From assembly GCA_021397845.1 (NCBI GenBank), contig CM038045.1, forward strand, positions 124,292,496 to 124,356,495: a stretch of 64,000 nucleotides of DNA, given 5' to 3'. The stretch is from Areca catechu (Eukaryota; Streptophyta; Magnoliopsida; Arecales; Arecaceae). This document shows, one piece after another, positions 1 through 12,112 of this stretch. Within the stretch, counting starts at the first letter, position 1; every line of letters starts with the position of its first letter. Position numbers and translations under genes: made by a program. Below the pieces are notes generated by a model. The model did no database searches. It worked only from the letters and a program-made list of their open reading frames with translations, and was not told the origin of the DNA.

Positions 1-600
1 ATCAACATGTGATTGATCAAGAGACCTAAGGTGATCAAGTCCCCTAGCTCCAAAAGGACCAACTCATGATTGGTCAGAGCTCTAAGGCAATCAATTCCCT
101 TAGCTCCAAAAGTACAAACTCATGATCAGTAAGAGCCCTAAGGTGATCAGTGACTGTGGGTCCAAAATGACCAACTCATGATCTGCTAGAGTCCTAAGGC
201 GATCAATGCCCCTTACTCCAAAAGGATTGACTCGTGATCGGTTATAGTCCTAAGGGGATCAGCACCCCTACATCCAAAAGGACAAACTCATGATTAGTCA
301 AAGCCGTAAAGTGATCAACACCCGTGGCTCCATAAGGATTGATTCATGATAAGTTAGAGCCTTAAGGTGATCAGCACCCTTGACTCCAAATGACTGACTC
401 ATGATCAGTCAAAGTCCTAAAGGCTCCTCAATGCCCCTGGCTCCAAATTGTCAATCTTGAATTGGTTAGAGCCTTAAGGCGATCAATGCCCATGACTCCA
501 ATTGACTGTGCCTAGATTGATCGGTTCTAAAGGCCTCTCAATGTTTCTAGCTATAAATGATCGACTCATGATTGGTCAAAGCCTCAAAGGAATTAGTACT
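1..600. repeat. 58-bp minisatellite, about 10 degenerate copies
   Basis: Units of about 57-58 bp recur from the window edge to about 600. Each has a segment like CTAAGGTGATCAAYRCCCC, then a CTCCAAAAGGAC segment, then ACTCATGATCAGT. Copies differ at many positions, so the array is old. It lies beside sequence I assign to a decayed Tat-type Ty3/gypsy element. Its core GATCAAYGCCC recalls the 28-bp repeats of the inverted-LTR element at 38-41 kb. The left end is cut by the window. Confidence 0.85.
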
Positions 601-1212
601 CATGGCCCTAAGCTATCTCTAGATGGTTAGAAAATAAACCTTTTAACAACCCTTGATTGAACATTAACGACCTTTGATCAATCCATAACAGAATCATTTA
701 CCATCATTCAATTCTATAATGGCCTATGATCGATCTAATGGCCTTTAGTTAGCCTCCATATCAAAAAAATGCCCAACTATTCAAGATGATAAAAACATTC
801 AAGCCATAGCACATTCAAGCAAAAGCAAAGATTTCATTGTACAATAACAAACATTATTGAGGGCTATAAAAGGATAGTGTGAAAAACTAAACATGCACAA
901 ATAAAATAGAAGTTGATCAATCTCTCACTTTAGGTGTCGACTGATCTCCTTCATCTTCTGGATCCATGGACTCCACCACCCCAAGCAGTTGACTTTTGTC
1001 GATCCCTGAATCCTCTAAAGGTTCTATATCAAGGGACAGTGCATCTCATCGGCAAGGGATGAAAATGTTCTCGAATTGATACATGTCCTCACTATGAGTT
1101 TGCATAAAGATTATGTCCCACATCCATACCAAAAGGAAGTTGGGAATAAAGATCTAGGTTTAGGTAGAGAACTCGAACCAAGTCCTTACAGTTAAAGTAC
1201 CCGATATGGAAG
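601..1212. other. Decayed flank of older Tat-type element
   Basis: No intact gene is visible. About 930-1212 reads on the minus strand as a weakly acidic segment that could be the tail of the antisense ORF resuming at 9948 across element A, but there are no decisive motifs. The rest is AT-rich unique sequence. Confidence 0.35.
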
Positions 1213-1217
1213 GAGAT
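1213..1217. repeat. Target-site duplication of element A (GAGAT), left
   Basis: GAGAT lies immediately before the TG of the 5' LTR and is repeated exactly at 9943-9947 after the CA of the 3' LTR. Confidence 0.92.
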
Positions 1218-1660
1218 TGGTATGGGCACCAAGGTTCGAAAAAGGCTTCAGTCTAATTCAGTATGGCTTTAATTCTTTCATTAAACTTATATCTTATAAA
1301 TAGAGTAATTTTACATCTTTAATTGAATTTGAGTCATGTAATTAGGTTGGGTTTATTCCAATTTGGTTTCTTTTAATTCTATTTGGGTTTTTGAGTCCAA
1401 TTAGGGCTGAATTGGTCTTGTATTTAGTGAGTTTAGTAGTTGGGTCCAAGAGAGGTTTGGAATTGGTTCAATGTAAGCAAGCTCATTTGAAGATTGGATG
1501 CATTCAACCACTCCAACAATTCAATCTAAGGAGGATGCCACATTAGCAAGCATTGTTGGATGCCATGTCAACCTCCCAACCACTTGGTGTACACCTCATC
1601 AAGCCACATCACCACTGCCACATCACCAAAGGGAATTCAAATTCAAAGGAGCTTCCACTA

Positions 1661-1805
1661 TTATAGCTAGCACCCATGAAAATCTCCATGTAATTCAAAT
1701 TCCACCCTTATAGCTAGGAACTTTCCATGAAAATCTCCATGTAATTTGAATTCCACCCTTATAGCAAGGAACCTCCCATGAAAAGCTCCTTGTAATTCAA
1801 AATTT
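1661..1805 (+). repeat. Three tandem ~48-bp repeats in the element A LTR
   Basis: Three successive units contain ATGAAAATCTCCATGTAATT (third copy AAAGCTCCTTGTAATT) followed by a CCACCC-like segment, directly upstream of the TATA-like box. The same triplet occurs in the 3' LTR at about 9030-9180. The upstream position suggests U3 promoter or enhancer repeats. Confidence 0.75.
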
Positions 1806-1823
1806 CAAAAATCCTTGGAGGCT

Positions 1824-1830
1824 TATAAAA
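1824..1830 (+). promoter_or_regulatory. TATA-like box of element A LTR
   Basis: TATAAAA within GGCTTATAAAATC, directly downstream of the repeats. The matching position in the 3' LTR is near 9199. Inferred start of the retroelement RNA. Confidence 0.6.
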
Positions 1831-2569
1831 TCTACTCCAAGCTCTCTTGTAAAGGATGATGAATTTGAATGAAAAAAGGAGTGTTTCTTCTTCCATTTGG
1901 TGTTATCCAATGTCCTCCGAGAGGGAGTGGGTGAGAGATCCTTAGTTACTTCAAGAGAGTTCTTCTTCCATGCCATTAGCCATTAGCAAGTCTTCTAATC
2001 CATCCAAGCTCTCCATCCCCAATGTCCAAGTTGCAAGAAGATGCATTCCAAGAGGGCCGGCCAAGCTTCTTCAAATCCAACAGCTTCTTCTCAACTTCAA
2101 CCATGAATTCCATTATTTCCTACCTCTGAAGTTATTTCTTAACTCTGCTATGTTTTGTGTAGGATCCCCGGGATATCTAGGTTCCAAAGAAGAGGGTCTT
2201 CCAACGTAAGAAATAGAGACTAGAAGTCCCGATATCTGAAGGAATCACCCTGTCATTCAACGACTTCGTCCTTGAGTGTATCTTTTCAAACCCTTGAGAT
2301 ATTAATCCTTGGTTACCCCTCTTATAATGTTTTTCCAGACCTGAAATGTTAATTTAATTAAGCCCTATCCTGTGTAGTTTCCTAACCATGAAGATCCATT
2401 CCTCTTTAATATTATGAAAGTTTTCATTCAGGTTTAGTTTATATGTAGAATTCCTTCATGATAGTTTCATTTCTTTTATATGAAAAGTAGCCTTGCTTTA
2501 CTCCATTTCTCGTTTAATTATTATTGTCTCCTCTTAGATTGCATCATTTCATTTCATCCCACATCAAAA

Positions 2570-2581
2570 TGGTATCAGAGC
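2570..2581 (+). promoter_or_regulatory. Primer-binding site, element A
   Basis: TGGTATCAGAGC, complementary to the 3' end of plant initiator-Met tRNA, three bases after the LTR end. Confidence 0.93.
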
Positions 2582-2695
2582 ATGGTAGGTTAGAGTTTAA
2601 TTTGAATTTCTGCATTTAGGTAGGCTACTGGAATTTTCTGCATGCATAACATTCATACTTGCTACATAGTTATCTTTTAAATCCAATCCAGGTCT

Positions 2696-2780
2696 AAGAT
2701 TCATGCCTCCTGAGTGGGTGTACACTAGTACACTATCACGACCCATAGGAATAATGAGCCCCTAGCCAGACGTGAATCCT
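2696..2780 (+). ncRNA. Structured leader element of element A
   Basis: Outer arms AAGATTCATG (2696-2705) and CGTGAATCCT (2771-2780) pair over most of their length. Inside sits the hairpin GTGTAC-ACTA-GTACAC (2718-2733), followed by CACGACCCATRGG and AATGAGCCCC, which also occur in element C. Against element C the stems keep pairing through changed bases: an A-T pair in C is G-C here. A packaging or dimerisation signal is inferred; no transcript data are available. Confidence 0.6.
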
Positions 2781-2799
2781 TAGGTTGAAGTTTGGTATG

Positions 2800-3759
2800 A
2801 AAATATCTTTGTTTGTTTAAATTCTGCTTGCTGTATTTCTGAGTAGGCTGACAGTGATTCGCATAAAAGTCTGAATGAAAGTAGTTAATTTTTTATTGAG
2901 ATAGTTTGTTTCTTACTCCATATTAAGTTATTTATCAGCACATAAAATCTCATCCTTATAAAAAAATCACAAAAAAAATGAAAATTCTCACACTTCATCA
3001 CTGTTGCTGAAATTCCTGTATGTTCTGTTATGTTCTTTTTACATTATCTAACTTTCAGTATCTACTCAGAATAGCTTAGATTTTATCTTTAAATTTCCTC
3101 TCATATGGAATATTATCTAGAAGTTAGTAGTCTTCTGTGAATTTTTCAATTTTTTTTTAAACTGTTACACAGCACTTCTCAGCTCCACTTTGAACTGCAG
3201 CACACAAAATTTCTGTTACTGAGATTAGGGTTCATATGCATGTTTTGCATCATCTCATGGCAAATCACTCTAAGGGCATCAATTTGACATAGGGTCAGGA
3301 TTTCATTACCTGTTCCTAGCCTAAAAATCACCAACCTGTATAGTGAACCCAACCCTAGTTAAAATGGAGTAGACATTTAATTGCTCTAGCAAGCTAGGGA
3401 CACCCACAAGGTCTGGTCGAATCAAGTATCAAGCCAACTTCGACAACCTGTTTATGTGTGCTTGTATCTGGTGTCTAGGCAAGTGATTCAAAGACAAGAG
3501 CCTGAAGAAAGGTGGGTTGGTCTGCTTACCTAGCCAATTTCAAATTGGTGTCTAAGGCAAGCAAAGAGGGACCTCCACCAACCTTACACTTACCTGGCCA
3601 GGTGCCAAGTTACTACAACCAAGATTGTCATCTTGACCTAACATTTGGTTTGGACTCTAGGTCTAGCAAACCCCTAGCCCGAGTTTGAGTCTATGTGCGC
3701 ATGACAACTAGATCAAGGACATTTTACCAGCAAGACACATAGCTTAATCAAGTGCAACA
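2800..3759 (+). other. Element A untranslated leader with conserved block
   Basis: No ORF. About 3245-3410 is strongly similar to element C at 53690-53835 (for example GGGCATCAATTTGACATAGG). Conservation between elements whose LTRs have diverged suggests a cis function for reverse transcription, packaging or translation. Confidence 0.65.
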
Positions 3760-4540
3760 ATGGACCAAAATTTTGAAACCTTGATGAAAACCCTGAATGA
3801 TCAAGTGGCCCGATTGAACCAAAACCTGACTGACTAATTGGCCCAGACTAACCAAAACATGACTGATCGATGGCCCAAGTAGAGGCACGGGCAGAAACCC
3901 GCAAAGCCCATGCTAAACTCAACTCCTCTAAGCCCAATTCCCTTGATCCAAGAGCCTATGATTATGATCTTGCCCCTGAGTCTAGCCCTAGGAGCACATA
4001 CCCATACTTGGTTGACTCTGAGGAGAGACCCATTAGGAGCATCCAACCTTATGCACCCACTTTTGTTGGAAGACAAGAAAGTGTATATCGATTGGGAGGA
4101 GAAAATGGATCACTATTTCAAGTACACTAGGATGTCGGAGTTAGAGAAATTTAGATTGGCCACACGTAGGTTAACCCGATATGCTAAGTGGCATTGGGCA
4201 GCTATTGAAGATGAATGTTATCAAAGAGGAGATAGAATACGTAGCTAGAGAACCATGAGAAGTAGGCTAAGAGAAAAGTACCTAGTTAGATTTTATGAGC
4301 AAAGATTTTTAGATCAATGGTATAAACTGAGATAGGGTGATAGACTAGTGTCTAAGTATATTGAGGAATTCAAGGGATTTGTCAGGAGATGTAACACAAC
4401 CGAATCTAAGACCATGACCATATCTAGATTTCAAGGAGGCCTAGGTAAGGACATCTAGGGGGAATTACTTCAATGAAAAATTCTTACTCTAGAAGAAGCT
4501 TATCGGATTGCTAGAGAATTCAAGTCTTATTAAAGAGAAC
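3760..4540 (+). pseudogene. Element A gag, retrotransposon gag domain with stops
   Basis: An ATG at 3760 opens a MDQNFETLMKTLNDQ-like start, homologous to MDPNLETMLKGLNDL of element C. From about 4040 there is a retrotransposon-gag type domain (YIDWEEKMDHYFKYTRM, then LREKYLV, YIEEFKGF, LTLEEAYRIAREFK). Several in-frame stops (for example near 3835, 4246, 4335, 4456) and at least one frame change break it. No zinc knuckle follows. Gag would form the particle that packages the element RNA. Elements C and D lack this central gag domain, so A is the least reduced of the three. Confidence 0.8.
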
Positions 4541-4542
4541 TC

Positions 4543-5423
4543 ATGAGCAGCCGACCTAAGCCCAGCATGATTAGCTCCTCTAGGCCAATTCTTAGACAGA
4601 TTCCTTTAAACCAGCCTACTACTCCTATCCCATTAGTTTGCAAGGGAAAGACCCCTGAACCCATTAGTGAGCCTGAGGAAGAAGTTTATGAGGCTAAACT
4701 GAGTTTAATTAATGGATATGAAGCGGAAGAGGAAGAACCCATTGAAGAATTTCAGGGAGAAAAGGTTGAACCCATTAAGAATCTAGAGAAAGAAACTCCT
4801 GAGTCCACTGAAGAATCCATAAAAGACATCTATGAATCAAGTCTAGTGGAGGAGTATGATGAAAGTGGATGCAAGGTTGAAATCACTAAGAAACTAATAG
4901 AAAAAGTTCCTGAACCCACTATAGAATTTGAAGGAGTGATTGAGCCAGGATCAAATATAGTAGATGAAAGTGAGGGTTTGCAAGAGTTGTACATAGAAGA
5001 GGTCCAAGAACAAATCCCTAAGGAACAAACCCAGGAAATAGACATAATTTTAGAGGACTTTTAAGATAGACTTTCCAAAGACCTTCCTGATGACCTTCCT
5101 CCATCTAGGAACACCCAGTCTGCCCTAGAATTTGCACCCATAGATCAATATCCAAACTTTAAAATCATCCTGAATAACCTAGGTCTGTTTCATGCTTGCC
5201 CCAAGACTCTGATTCCTATTTCCTACCCTTTCCTGAGTCTACACATGTTTCTAAAGCCATTAGGTTACGTTTTATTGAAATCACCAGGTTGCATGAACCC
5301 TTAGAGCCCATCCCATTTGTGACCTACTTTTGGAAGACCTTATGGCATTTGCTAGGAACCCATGGTAAATTCTCATGTGCATACCAGACTAGGGTCAAAC
5401 CTAGAGAGTCAATAATCTATTAG
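4543..5423 (+). pseudogene. Element A acidic linker ORF running into an integrase fragment
   Basis: An open frame of 173 codons (4543-5064) is very rich in Glu, with EEEEPIEEFQGE-like runs, and has no recognised domain. After its stop, homology to the element C first ORF continues (DDLPPSRN, IDQYPNFK) to about 5423 and ends with TYFWKTLWHLLGTHGKFS. That last motif belongs to the integrase core of Ty3/gypsy elements, but the HPQTDGQ-type segment expected next is replaced by a short tail. It is the deletion joint shared by all three elements. A protein-linker role is a guess. Confidence 0.7.
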
Positions 5424-5480
5424 GTTTAGGCCCTAGAGAGTCCAATAAAATTCCTCTCAATAGGAATACATAGTTGAGTC

Positions 5481-5485
5481 TGTAT
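5481..5485. repeat. Target-site duplication of solo LTR (TGTAT), left
   Basis: TGTAT immediately before the solo LTR, repeated at 7918-7922. With the LTR and one TGTAT removed, the flanks align continuously with element C around 59010-59040. Confidence 0.9.
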
Positions 5486-7917
5486 TGAAAGGGATATGCC
5501 CTACAAGCCAATCTATGTTGTATCTCCCAAACCATTGTAATTGACAAAAAAAATTCTAATAAAGGCATTATTTTTCATCATACGCTATGTTTTATTATTA
5601 TATGATGAACCCCATAGATTAGGGCTATGATTTTAGGGTTATGATGAGATCATACCAGTGAGACCTAAAGTCTTAAAACCTTAATCTAAAATATTCCTAG
5701 TCAAAGGAATCCTGAGTAGGGGATCAGGGTTTTCCGATAAGACTAGCACATCCCATGTATACTGGAGAGGGTGACTGCTCTCACAGTCACTTGTGTATGA
5801 TACTAATACTGGGATATGGGTGCTCATTGAAGAATGAGTTCACTGATATGATCCAACTTGAGAACATCTAATGGAGTCTTAGCTACATGTCAATAGAAGG
5901 TTCTCATAGTGGGAGTGGTACAAGTAATCCTTTGACCTAAGACTGCCATAAGTACCTTATGTACATGAACCCATGCTTTGGTTCAATCCTAATCATGACA
6001 CTGAGTCATGCACAGAATTGATACTGGGAATGGTGAATTGGATATGAAGGTAATGAGTAGGTCAACAAGGAATCGATCACTCTTGGTAAGAGGAGATTGC
6101 ATCCAGCTAGTTAACAATCGGATGATGATTCAGGGAATCTTTGATCAAAGTAAAGATATTAGAGATGGTTTCTAATATCAAGATAATTGAATCATCAATA
6201 TAAGATATAGCTAGAAATAAATATAATATTGGATTTGACATATATCCATATCCAAAGTTATATTTTGGGTGCAGGCTGATCGAAAGATTTAATTGTATGG
6301 TAACTCTCTACTGAAGGGTAATTTTGGTATTTCACCAGAATTTCCATATCTTCCGGGTAGACATGACACGTTGCTAGACGTCAATCTTGTCTTGTGGGTT
6401 GATCAAATTCAAAGATCACTTATTAGGAAGAGTCCTAATTGATCAAATCGGGTAAGCCCAGTTTGACCTAAATCGATTGGAAAGAGTTCTAATCAAATTA
6501 GGTCAACTTGTATTCGAACCCACTGCTGGCTAAATGTGGAACCCAATGGGTCACACACTTAAGAGGATTGATCAAGAGTTTAATTTAGAATTAAATCATC
6601 TTTGCAGGATAACACTCTAGCAAGTGTTGCAAACCCTAGCTTCTATTCGAATCGGATTCGAATTAGGGTTCCGGATTGGTTCAATTTGGGTTCTAATTGG
6701 ATCTAATTAGACCCTAATTATGAAAATAGGGATTATGGCTAACCCTATTGGCTAGCCATGCACCTAGGCTAGCCCCCACCCGCCCCTTAGCATTTTTCAC
6801 GCCAAAATGCCAAGAGTCCATGCGCTAATGGACTCTTGGCGCGCCATTTGGAAGAGTCCATGGCGCATGGACTCTTAGCGTGCCCTACTTAATTCTCCGA
6901 TGAATTAAGATGGGGTGGCCTCCTTTCTTAAAAATTAGTGCTTCACATGTGTGCCCTTGGATGGGAATCCAATGGCCGGAAAGGTTTTAAGAAAGAAGAA
7001 AATCGTTGTTTCTTCCCGGGCACGCGAAATAACATCTCTTCGGAGATGAAAAGTCGCGACTCCCTTCCTTTTAAAACACCGCATTTTTTCCTTTAAGAAA
7101 AGCCGTGGGATTTAATCTGGAAGGCCGTGAGATGGAAGGATGGGGCATGAGAAAATGAGAAGGGCGTGAGAAGGAGTTTACGGAGAGTTTTGTAGGTGCC
7201 TCTCTGAAAACTATTTAAGGGGCAGGAAAGATCAGAACCGGGTTAAGATTTTTTCTTTATTCCTTCTTCCTCTCCTAAAGACTCTTTCATTCTTTTCTTG
7301 CTCTTGCACTGTTTCCTTTACAGAGGACACCTCTGTCAAAACTCTGCTACTGAACAAGAATAAGAGTGAAAGTCTCCGACGGTAAAGGAAAGAAAGGAGT
7401 TCTGATTTATTCCTTCTTTCTTACATTAAGACATTATTGTCTTAATTTCTCCTCCAACTTAAGACAAGCCTATGTCCTCTTAGGACAAGGTCTTTTCTTC
7501 AAGACAAGGGTGTCTAAAGGGCCAAGGTCTTAGTGGAAGGAGGAGAAGAGATCAAGGAAAGGGAGGCTACCTCTTGTGTGGAAGAATTCAAGCCATAGTC
7601 CAAGCAATTGAGTTCTAGGAAGAAGAACTCAATAGGAGGAACCATTGAAAAGAAGATAGGTTTACTTGATCATTGCTCTGTGTGGATCACCATTGGAGGG
7701 CGGACACTTGGATGCCTGGTGAATTCAATTAGCCCCTTCAACATCAAATTTGTTGGAATTAGCGATTACAGGTTGGTACCCTAATCCTAATTTACATAGA
7801 TATGCTTGCCATATGTTCTAGTCTTATTTAAGGAGTTCCTGGTTTAAGGTTCTTGGTGTGAATTTAGTTTCAAATTTTAAAATTACACTTCCGCTGCGTT
7901 GCACCAGAAACCCAACA
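5486..7917 (+). mobile_element. Solo LTR, Ty1/copia-like, nested in element A
   Basis: A 2432-bp block starts TGAAAGGGATATGCCCTACA and ends CCCAACA, flanked by the TGTAT duplication. No primer-binding site or coding sequence lies inside, so it is an LTR left by LTR-LTR recombination. Its start (ATATGCCCTACAAGCC) and end resemble the copia LTR at 29197-31411 (GTATGCCCTGAAAGCC, AAAACCAACA), so the two are probably relatives. Orientation is inferred from that similarity. Confidence 0.88.
6809..6876. repeat. Two tandem perfect hairpins inside the solo LTR
   Basis: GCCAAGAGTCCAT (6809-6821) pairs perfectly with 6828-6840. Then AAGAGTCCAT (6852-6861) pairs perfectly with 6867-6876. The two hairpins share the stem AAGAGTCCAT, pointing to duplication of a hairpin unit in a GC-rich patch. 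Confidence 0.8.
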
Positions 7918-7922
7918 TGTAT
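7918..7922. repeat. Target-site duplication of solo LTR (TGTAT), right
   Basis: Exact match to 5481-5485. Confidence 0.9.
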
Positions 7923-7970
7923 TTTCTTTTTGACAAGTGTTAGTATGAGTCTTAGAGTTCGCAAAGTCAT

Positions 7971-8625
7971 ATGCACAGCATATTAAGGAATTGTATAAGG
8001 AAATTAGTAAAAAAAAAAGAGATTCAAATAAGCAATGAAGTCTATAAGTATATAGCCAATTCACGTAAACGAATGAAAGAATTCAGTGTAGGGGACTCTG
8101 TAATGGTTAAACTTAAAATTGAAAGGTTCTTGTCGGGAACTATGAAGAAACTACATGCCCAGGGAGCTGGACCTTTCAAAGTATTAAAGAGAGTTGGACC
8201 TAATGCATACATATTAGAGTTACCACAATATTATGGCATTAGTTCAACATTTAATATTTCTGATCTGAAAGAATACAAAGAGCCAGCATTAATTCCTAGT
8301 GAGCCTTTTGGACCTTATCCAACCTTTGAGAGTGAAACCCTACCTGAGTGTCCACTAGCACCACAGCCAAAACGGAGAGATAGGATTGAAAGTATCTTGA
8401 ATGACTAGGTAATTACCACCAGAAATAAGGGCTATCAACATTATCTGGTTCGATGGCAAGGAAGACCCAAATCCGAGGATTCCTGGATCATCCGAGAGGA
8501 TCTACAACAAGTCGACCCAGACATGCTAGAAAGATACCAAAGTCAGATCAGTCCTTACTCGACAGGGTCGAGTTCCTCCCACCTTGGGAGAACTGGTGCG
8601 GGCACCAAGGTTCGAAAGAGGCTTC
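7971..8625 (+). pseudogene. Element A integrase C-terminal domain plus chromodomain
   Basis: An open frame (7971-8408, 145 aa) encodes the gypsy integrase C-terminus: GDSVMVKLKIERFLSGTMKK, then KLHAQGAGPFKVLKRVGPNA. A TAG at 8406-8408 ends it, but homology continues in frame as a chromodomain (YQHYLVRWQGRPKSEDSW, then LQQVDPDMLERY) to the LTR start. In chromoviruses this domain steers integration to particular chromatin. The original start was probably upstream, since integrase homology begins before the solo LTR break. One nonsense codon makes it a pseudogene here. Confidence 0.85.
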
Positions 8626-9942
8626 AGTCTAATTCAGTATGGCTTTAATTCTTTCATTAAACTTATATCTTATAAATAGAATAATTTTACATCTTTAATT
8701 GAATTTGAGTCATGTAATTAGGTTGGGTTTATTCCAATTTGGTTTCTTTTAAGTCTATTTGGGTTTTTAAGTCCAATTAGGGTTGAATTGGTCTTGTATT
8801 TAGTGAGTTTAGTAGTTGGGTCCAAGAGAGATTTGGAATTGGTTCAATTTAAGCAAACACATTTGAAGATTGGATGCATTCAACCACTCCAACAATTCAA
8901 TCCAAGGAGGATGCCACATCAGCAAGCATTGTTGGATGCCATGTCAACCTCCCAACCACTTGGTGTACACCTCATCAAACCACATCACCACATGCCACAT
9001 CACCAAAGGGAATTCAAATTCAAAGGAGCTTCCAACATTATAGCTAGCACCCATGAAAATCTCCATGTAATTCGAATTCCACCCTTATAGCTAGGAACTT
9101 CCCATAAAAATCTCCATGTAATTCGAATTCCACCCTTATGCTAGGAACCTCCCATGAAAAGTTCCTTGTAATTCGAAATTTCAAAAGTCCTTGGAGGCTT
9201 ATAAAATCTACTCCAAGCTCTCTTGTAAAGGATGATGAATTTGAATGAAAAAAGGAGTGTTTCTTCTTCCATTTGGTGTTATCCAATGTCCTCCGAGAGG
9301 GAGTGGGTGAGAGACCCTTAGTTACTTCAAGAGAGTTCTTCTTCCATGCCATTAGCCATTAGCAAGTCTTCTAATCCATTCAAGCTCTCCATCCCCAACG
9401 TCCAAGTTGCAAGAAGATGCATTCCAAGAGGGCTAGCCAAGCTTCTTCAAATCCAACAACTTCTTCTCAACTTCAACCTTGAATTCCATTGTTTCCTACC
9501 TCTGAAGTTATTTCTTAACTCTGCTATGTTTTGTGTAGGATCCTCGGGATATCCAAGTTCCAAAGAAGAGGGTCTTCCAAGGCAAGAAACAGAGACTAGA
9601 AGTCCCGATATCTGAAGGAATCACCCTGTCATTCAAAGACTTCGTCCTTGAGTGTATCTTTTCAAACCCTTGAGATATTAATGCTTGGTTACCCCTCTTA
9701 TAATATTTTTCCAGATTTGAAATGTTAATTTAATTAAGCCCTATCCTGTGTGGTTTCCTAACCATGAGGATCCATTCCTCTTTAATATTATGAAAGTTTT
9801 CATTCAGGTTTAGTTTATATGCAGAATTCCTTCATGATAGTTTCATTTCTTTTATATGTAAAGTAGCCTTGCTTTACTCCATTTCTCGTTTAATTATTAT
9901 TGTCTCCTCTTAGATTGCATCATTTCTTTTCATCCCACATCA
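8594..9942 (+). repeat. Element A 3' LTR
   Basis: Starts TGGTGCGGGCACCA, ends CATCCCACATCA, 1349 bp. The purine-rich CTTGGGAGAAC just before it is the polypurine tract. It repeats the triple 48-bp units (9030-9180) and the TATA-like box near 9199. Confidence 0.93.
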
Positions 9943-9947
9943 GAGAT
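9943..9947. repeat. Target-site duplication of element A (GAGAT), right
   Basis: Exact match to 1213-1217. Confidence 0.92.
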
Positions 9948-10906
9948 GATGAACTCATCATGAATCTCTCCACCGTGCCCTCTAACCATGCTTCTTGCAC
10001 CTCTCGAGCACTCGACGCATGATGGCATCTTGATGCCTGGGACCAGTTGCTTGGCTAATGTATGACCATCGCTAGTCACCCCGACTAGGCCTCAGTGCCA
10101 CTTGCATGATGTGTTTTTCAATGAGGTTACCTACTCAACCAAGGAGTAACCATAACAAGTTATCCCTACTCTGCCATGGAGCAGGTCACCATGCCCCTGC
10201 TTGGCGATGGATGTAGATTCATTTGAGGAGGGCTGATTGGTAGAGCAACCATGGCCAACAGTGTTGCTTTGGTCCTTGAGCCAGTCGCTAAATCTTTGCT
10301 ACTTTGTGATTGCTTAAGGATGGTGATTTCCTCTTGAGCTTGGTGCAACTCATCCTGAAGCTCCATGGTCTGAGTGGCAAACTCCCACCTTGCCACTCTA
10401 GATGCAAGCAATGATTCCAAAGCAATAATCTCTCCACAGGCTAATCAAAGTTGACTATGTGTCCGAGCCACCATAGTAGCCATGTCCCAAGTCACTTTTA
10501 TGACCTTCTTCGACAATGTTTTCGACTCTTCCATAAATCTAGTATTCTCAAAGGCATGTATGACACACATCAATTGAAATTTCATGTTTGATCTCCTTGA
10601 TCATCTTTCTAAGCACCTCTTGCACCTTCAACAACCTTCTTTTTTGGTCAATGGCTTTCTTTCTTGCCACTAGGGTTTTTACCTATTGGACTAGAATGTA
10701 AACCCTAATTTCTACCACCTCATAGATGTATTCGATGGGCATAGGCTCATCCGAAGATAGTTCAAGACCCTGAATACAATCATACTAGTAAATAAAAAAT
10801 GCAAGACATGAAAGAAAAGTCATTTCATTCCATTAAAAAGTTCTCTTATAAAAAGAAAGGAAGAAAAAACCATAATGATTTAGAAGATAGTAAAAAATTA
10901 CAAAGT
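9948..10906 (-). other. Decayed coiled-coil-coding sequence of the older Tat-type remnant
   Basis: Minus-strand fragments read as charged heptad-like sequence (ELQDELHQAQEEITILKQ at about 10310-10370; KKAIDQKRRLLKVQEVLRK at about 10590-10670), broken by stops and frame changes. Position and character fit a distal or second antisense ORF of the Tat element split by elements A and D. No catalytic domain is visible. Confidence 0.45.
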
Positions 10907-12112
10907 TCAAATTCTGACTTTCTCCAAGGGGTCGGCAATAGTAGGAATGGTCTCGAAAGGAGTGGTGGCTCCTTCGGTAGAAAAGGGCTCAGCCCCAATG
11001 ATATGTTCATCCAAAATGGGCTTGGATATGATGATGGGTTCGATAGGAATGGGCTCAAATAACACAATAGGCTCAATTGAAGAGGCTTCAGTCACAATGG
11101 CTGGAGTAGCGACCCAATGATGATCAGAGGGTTCTCCCTCGAACTCTTCCTTTTCATCCAAGAAAGCAAGGTCTAATCCTGGATGATGGTCAATGACCTG
11201 AGCTCAGCACTCAAGTCTGCCTAGATCATAGCCTTTCTCGAAGACCTCTTGACAAATGCAAGGTGATTATGGGAGAACTCTTTCAAAGCTTGGAAGATCA
11301 CCATTGTGAGGGCCATCTCCACTATGAAGTCTGAGGAGGCCTTATACTTCTCCATGATGGCCTCAACTTCCTTCTTCACTTTGGCTAGCTCTTCTTTGGC
11401 CTTTGCTGCATCCACCTCTCTCTTCCCCTAATCCGAGGCTAAGTATGACTTCGCCTTGGCCAAGCCAACTTTCTCTTCAGCCAAGTTGGCCCTTACCATG
11501 GCCAAATCAGTCATCACCTTAGCGAGCACCTTTTTTAGGTGCTTGGATGCAACTTCCACCACCTCAATCCTTTGGCAAGCCTCGACAACAACATCTTTGA
11601 TTTGCCCCTGCAGCTCAAGGACTTTACATCCCTCTTGGGCTTGGTTTATCAAGTTGATGGAGAAATGAGACAACTGCAAAACCAAGTATCATGGAAAGCA
11701 AATGATAGAGAAGTAGAAAAGGTCAAAATAGGAAGTACCGCTATATATTCATCACAAATTGTTTTCTCAAAACTTGGAAGCCCATTACATGAACCCTCTC
11801 CAATTCCACTGGGAATAGAGTTATTTTAAAAGTGACCCTTGTAGTCTCTAGTCTTGGGGGAGCATGCCCCCTAGGTCTCCTCCCTAGGGGACCTCAAGAT
11901 CAGGTAGGCCCCCTAAGATGGTCTTGACAGGAACACTGGAAGATGGCCATTGAGAAATTGGTGCAAATGGGGCCGACAAGGATAAAACTATAGCAGCCTT
12001 TGAGGTGGCCTTGGTTGCAATAGGAGCTAGCTTGGAGGGAACCTTTCCCACTTCAGGTCCATCGAACCTCACTTTCTTTAAGGTAGTAGAAGATGCCCAA
12101 GCCTTCCCATTT

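Larger units (their letters stand above)
1218..2566 (+). repeat. Element A 5' LTR
   Basis: Starts TGGTATGGGCACCA (hairpin with a G-to-A change against the 3' copy) and ends CCCACATCA. Same length as the 3' LTR at 8594-9942. Contains three roughly 48-bp direct repeats and a TATA-like box. Confidence 0.93.
1218..9942 (+). mobile_element. Element A: complete non-autonomous Ty3/gypsy chromovirus-type LTR retrotransposon
   Basis: Two LTRs of identical length (1349 bp) flank a tRNA-iMet primer-binding site, a decayed gag, an acidic linker ORF, and an integrase C-terminus with chromodomain. Integrase text starts at its FWKTLW-type segment and resumes at the C-terminal domain, so protease, RT, RNase H and most of integrase are missing. 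Elements C and D have the same layout, so the loss looks ancestral to the group rather than private decay. A 5-bp target duplication (GAGAT) marks a clean insertion. A copia-like solo LTR (5486-7917) lies inside. The LTRs differ at scattered bases, so the insertion is not recent. Confidence 0.93.
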
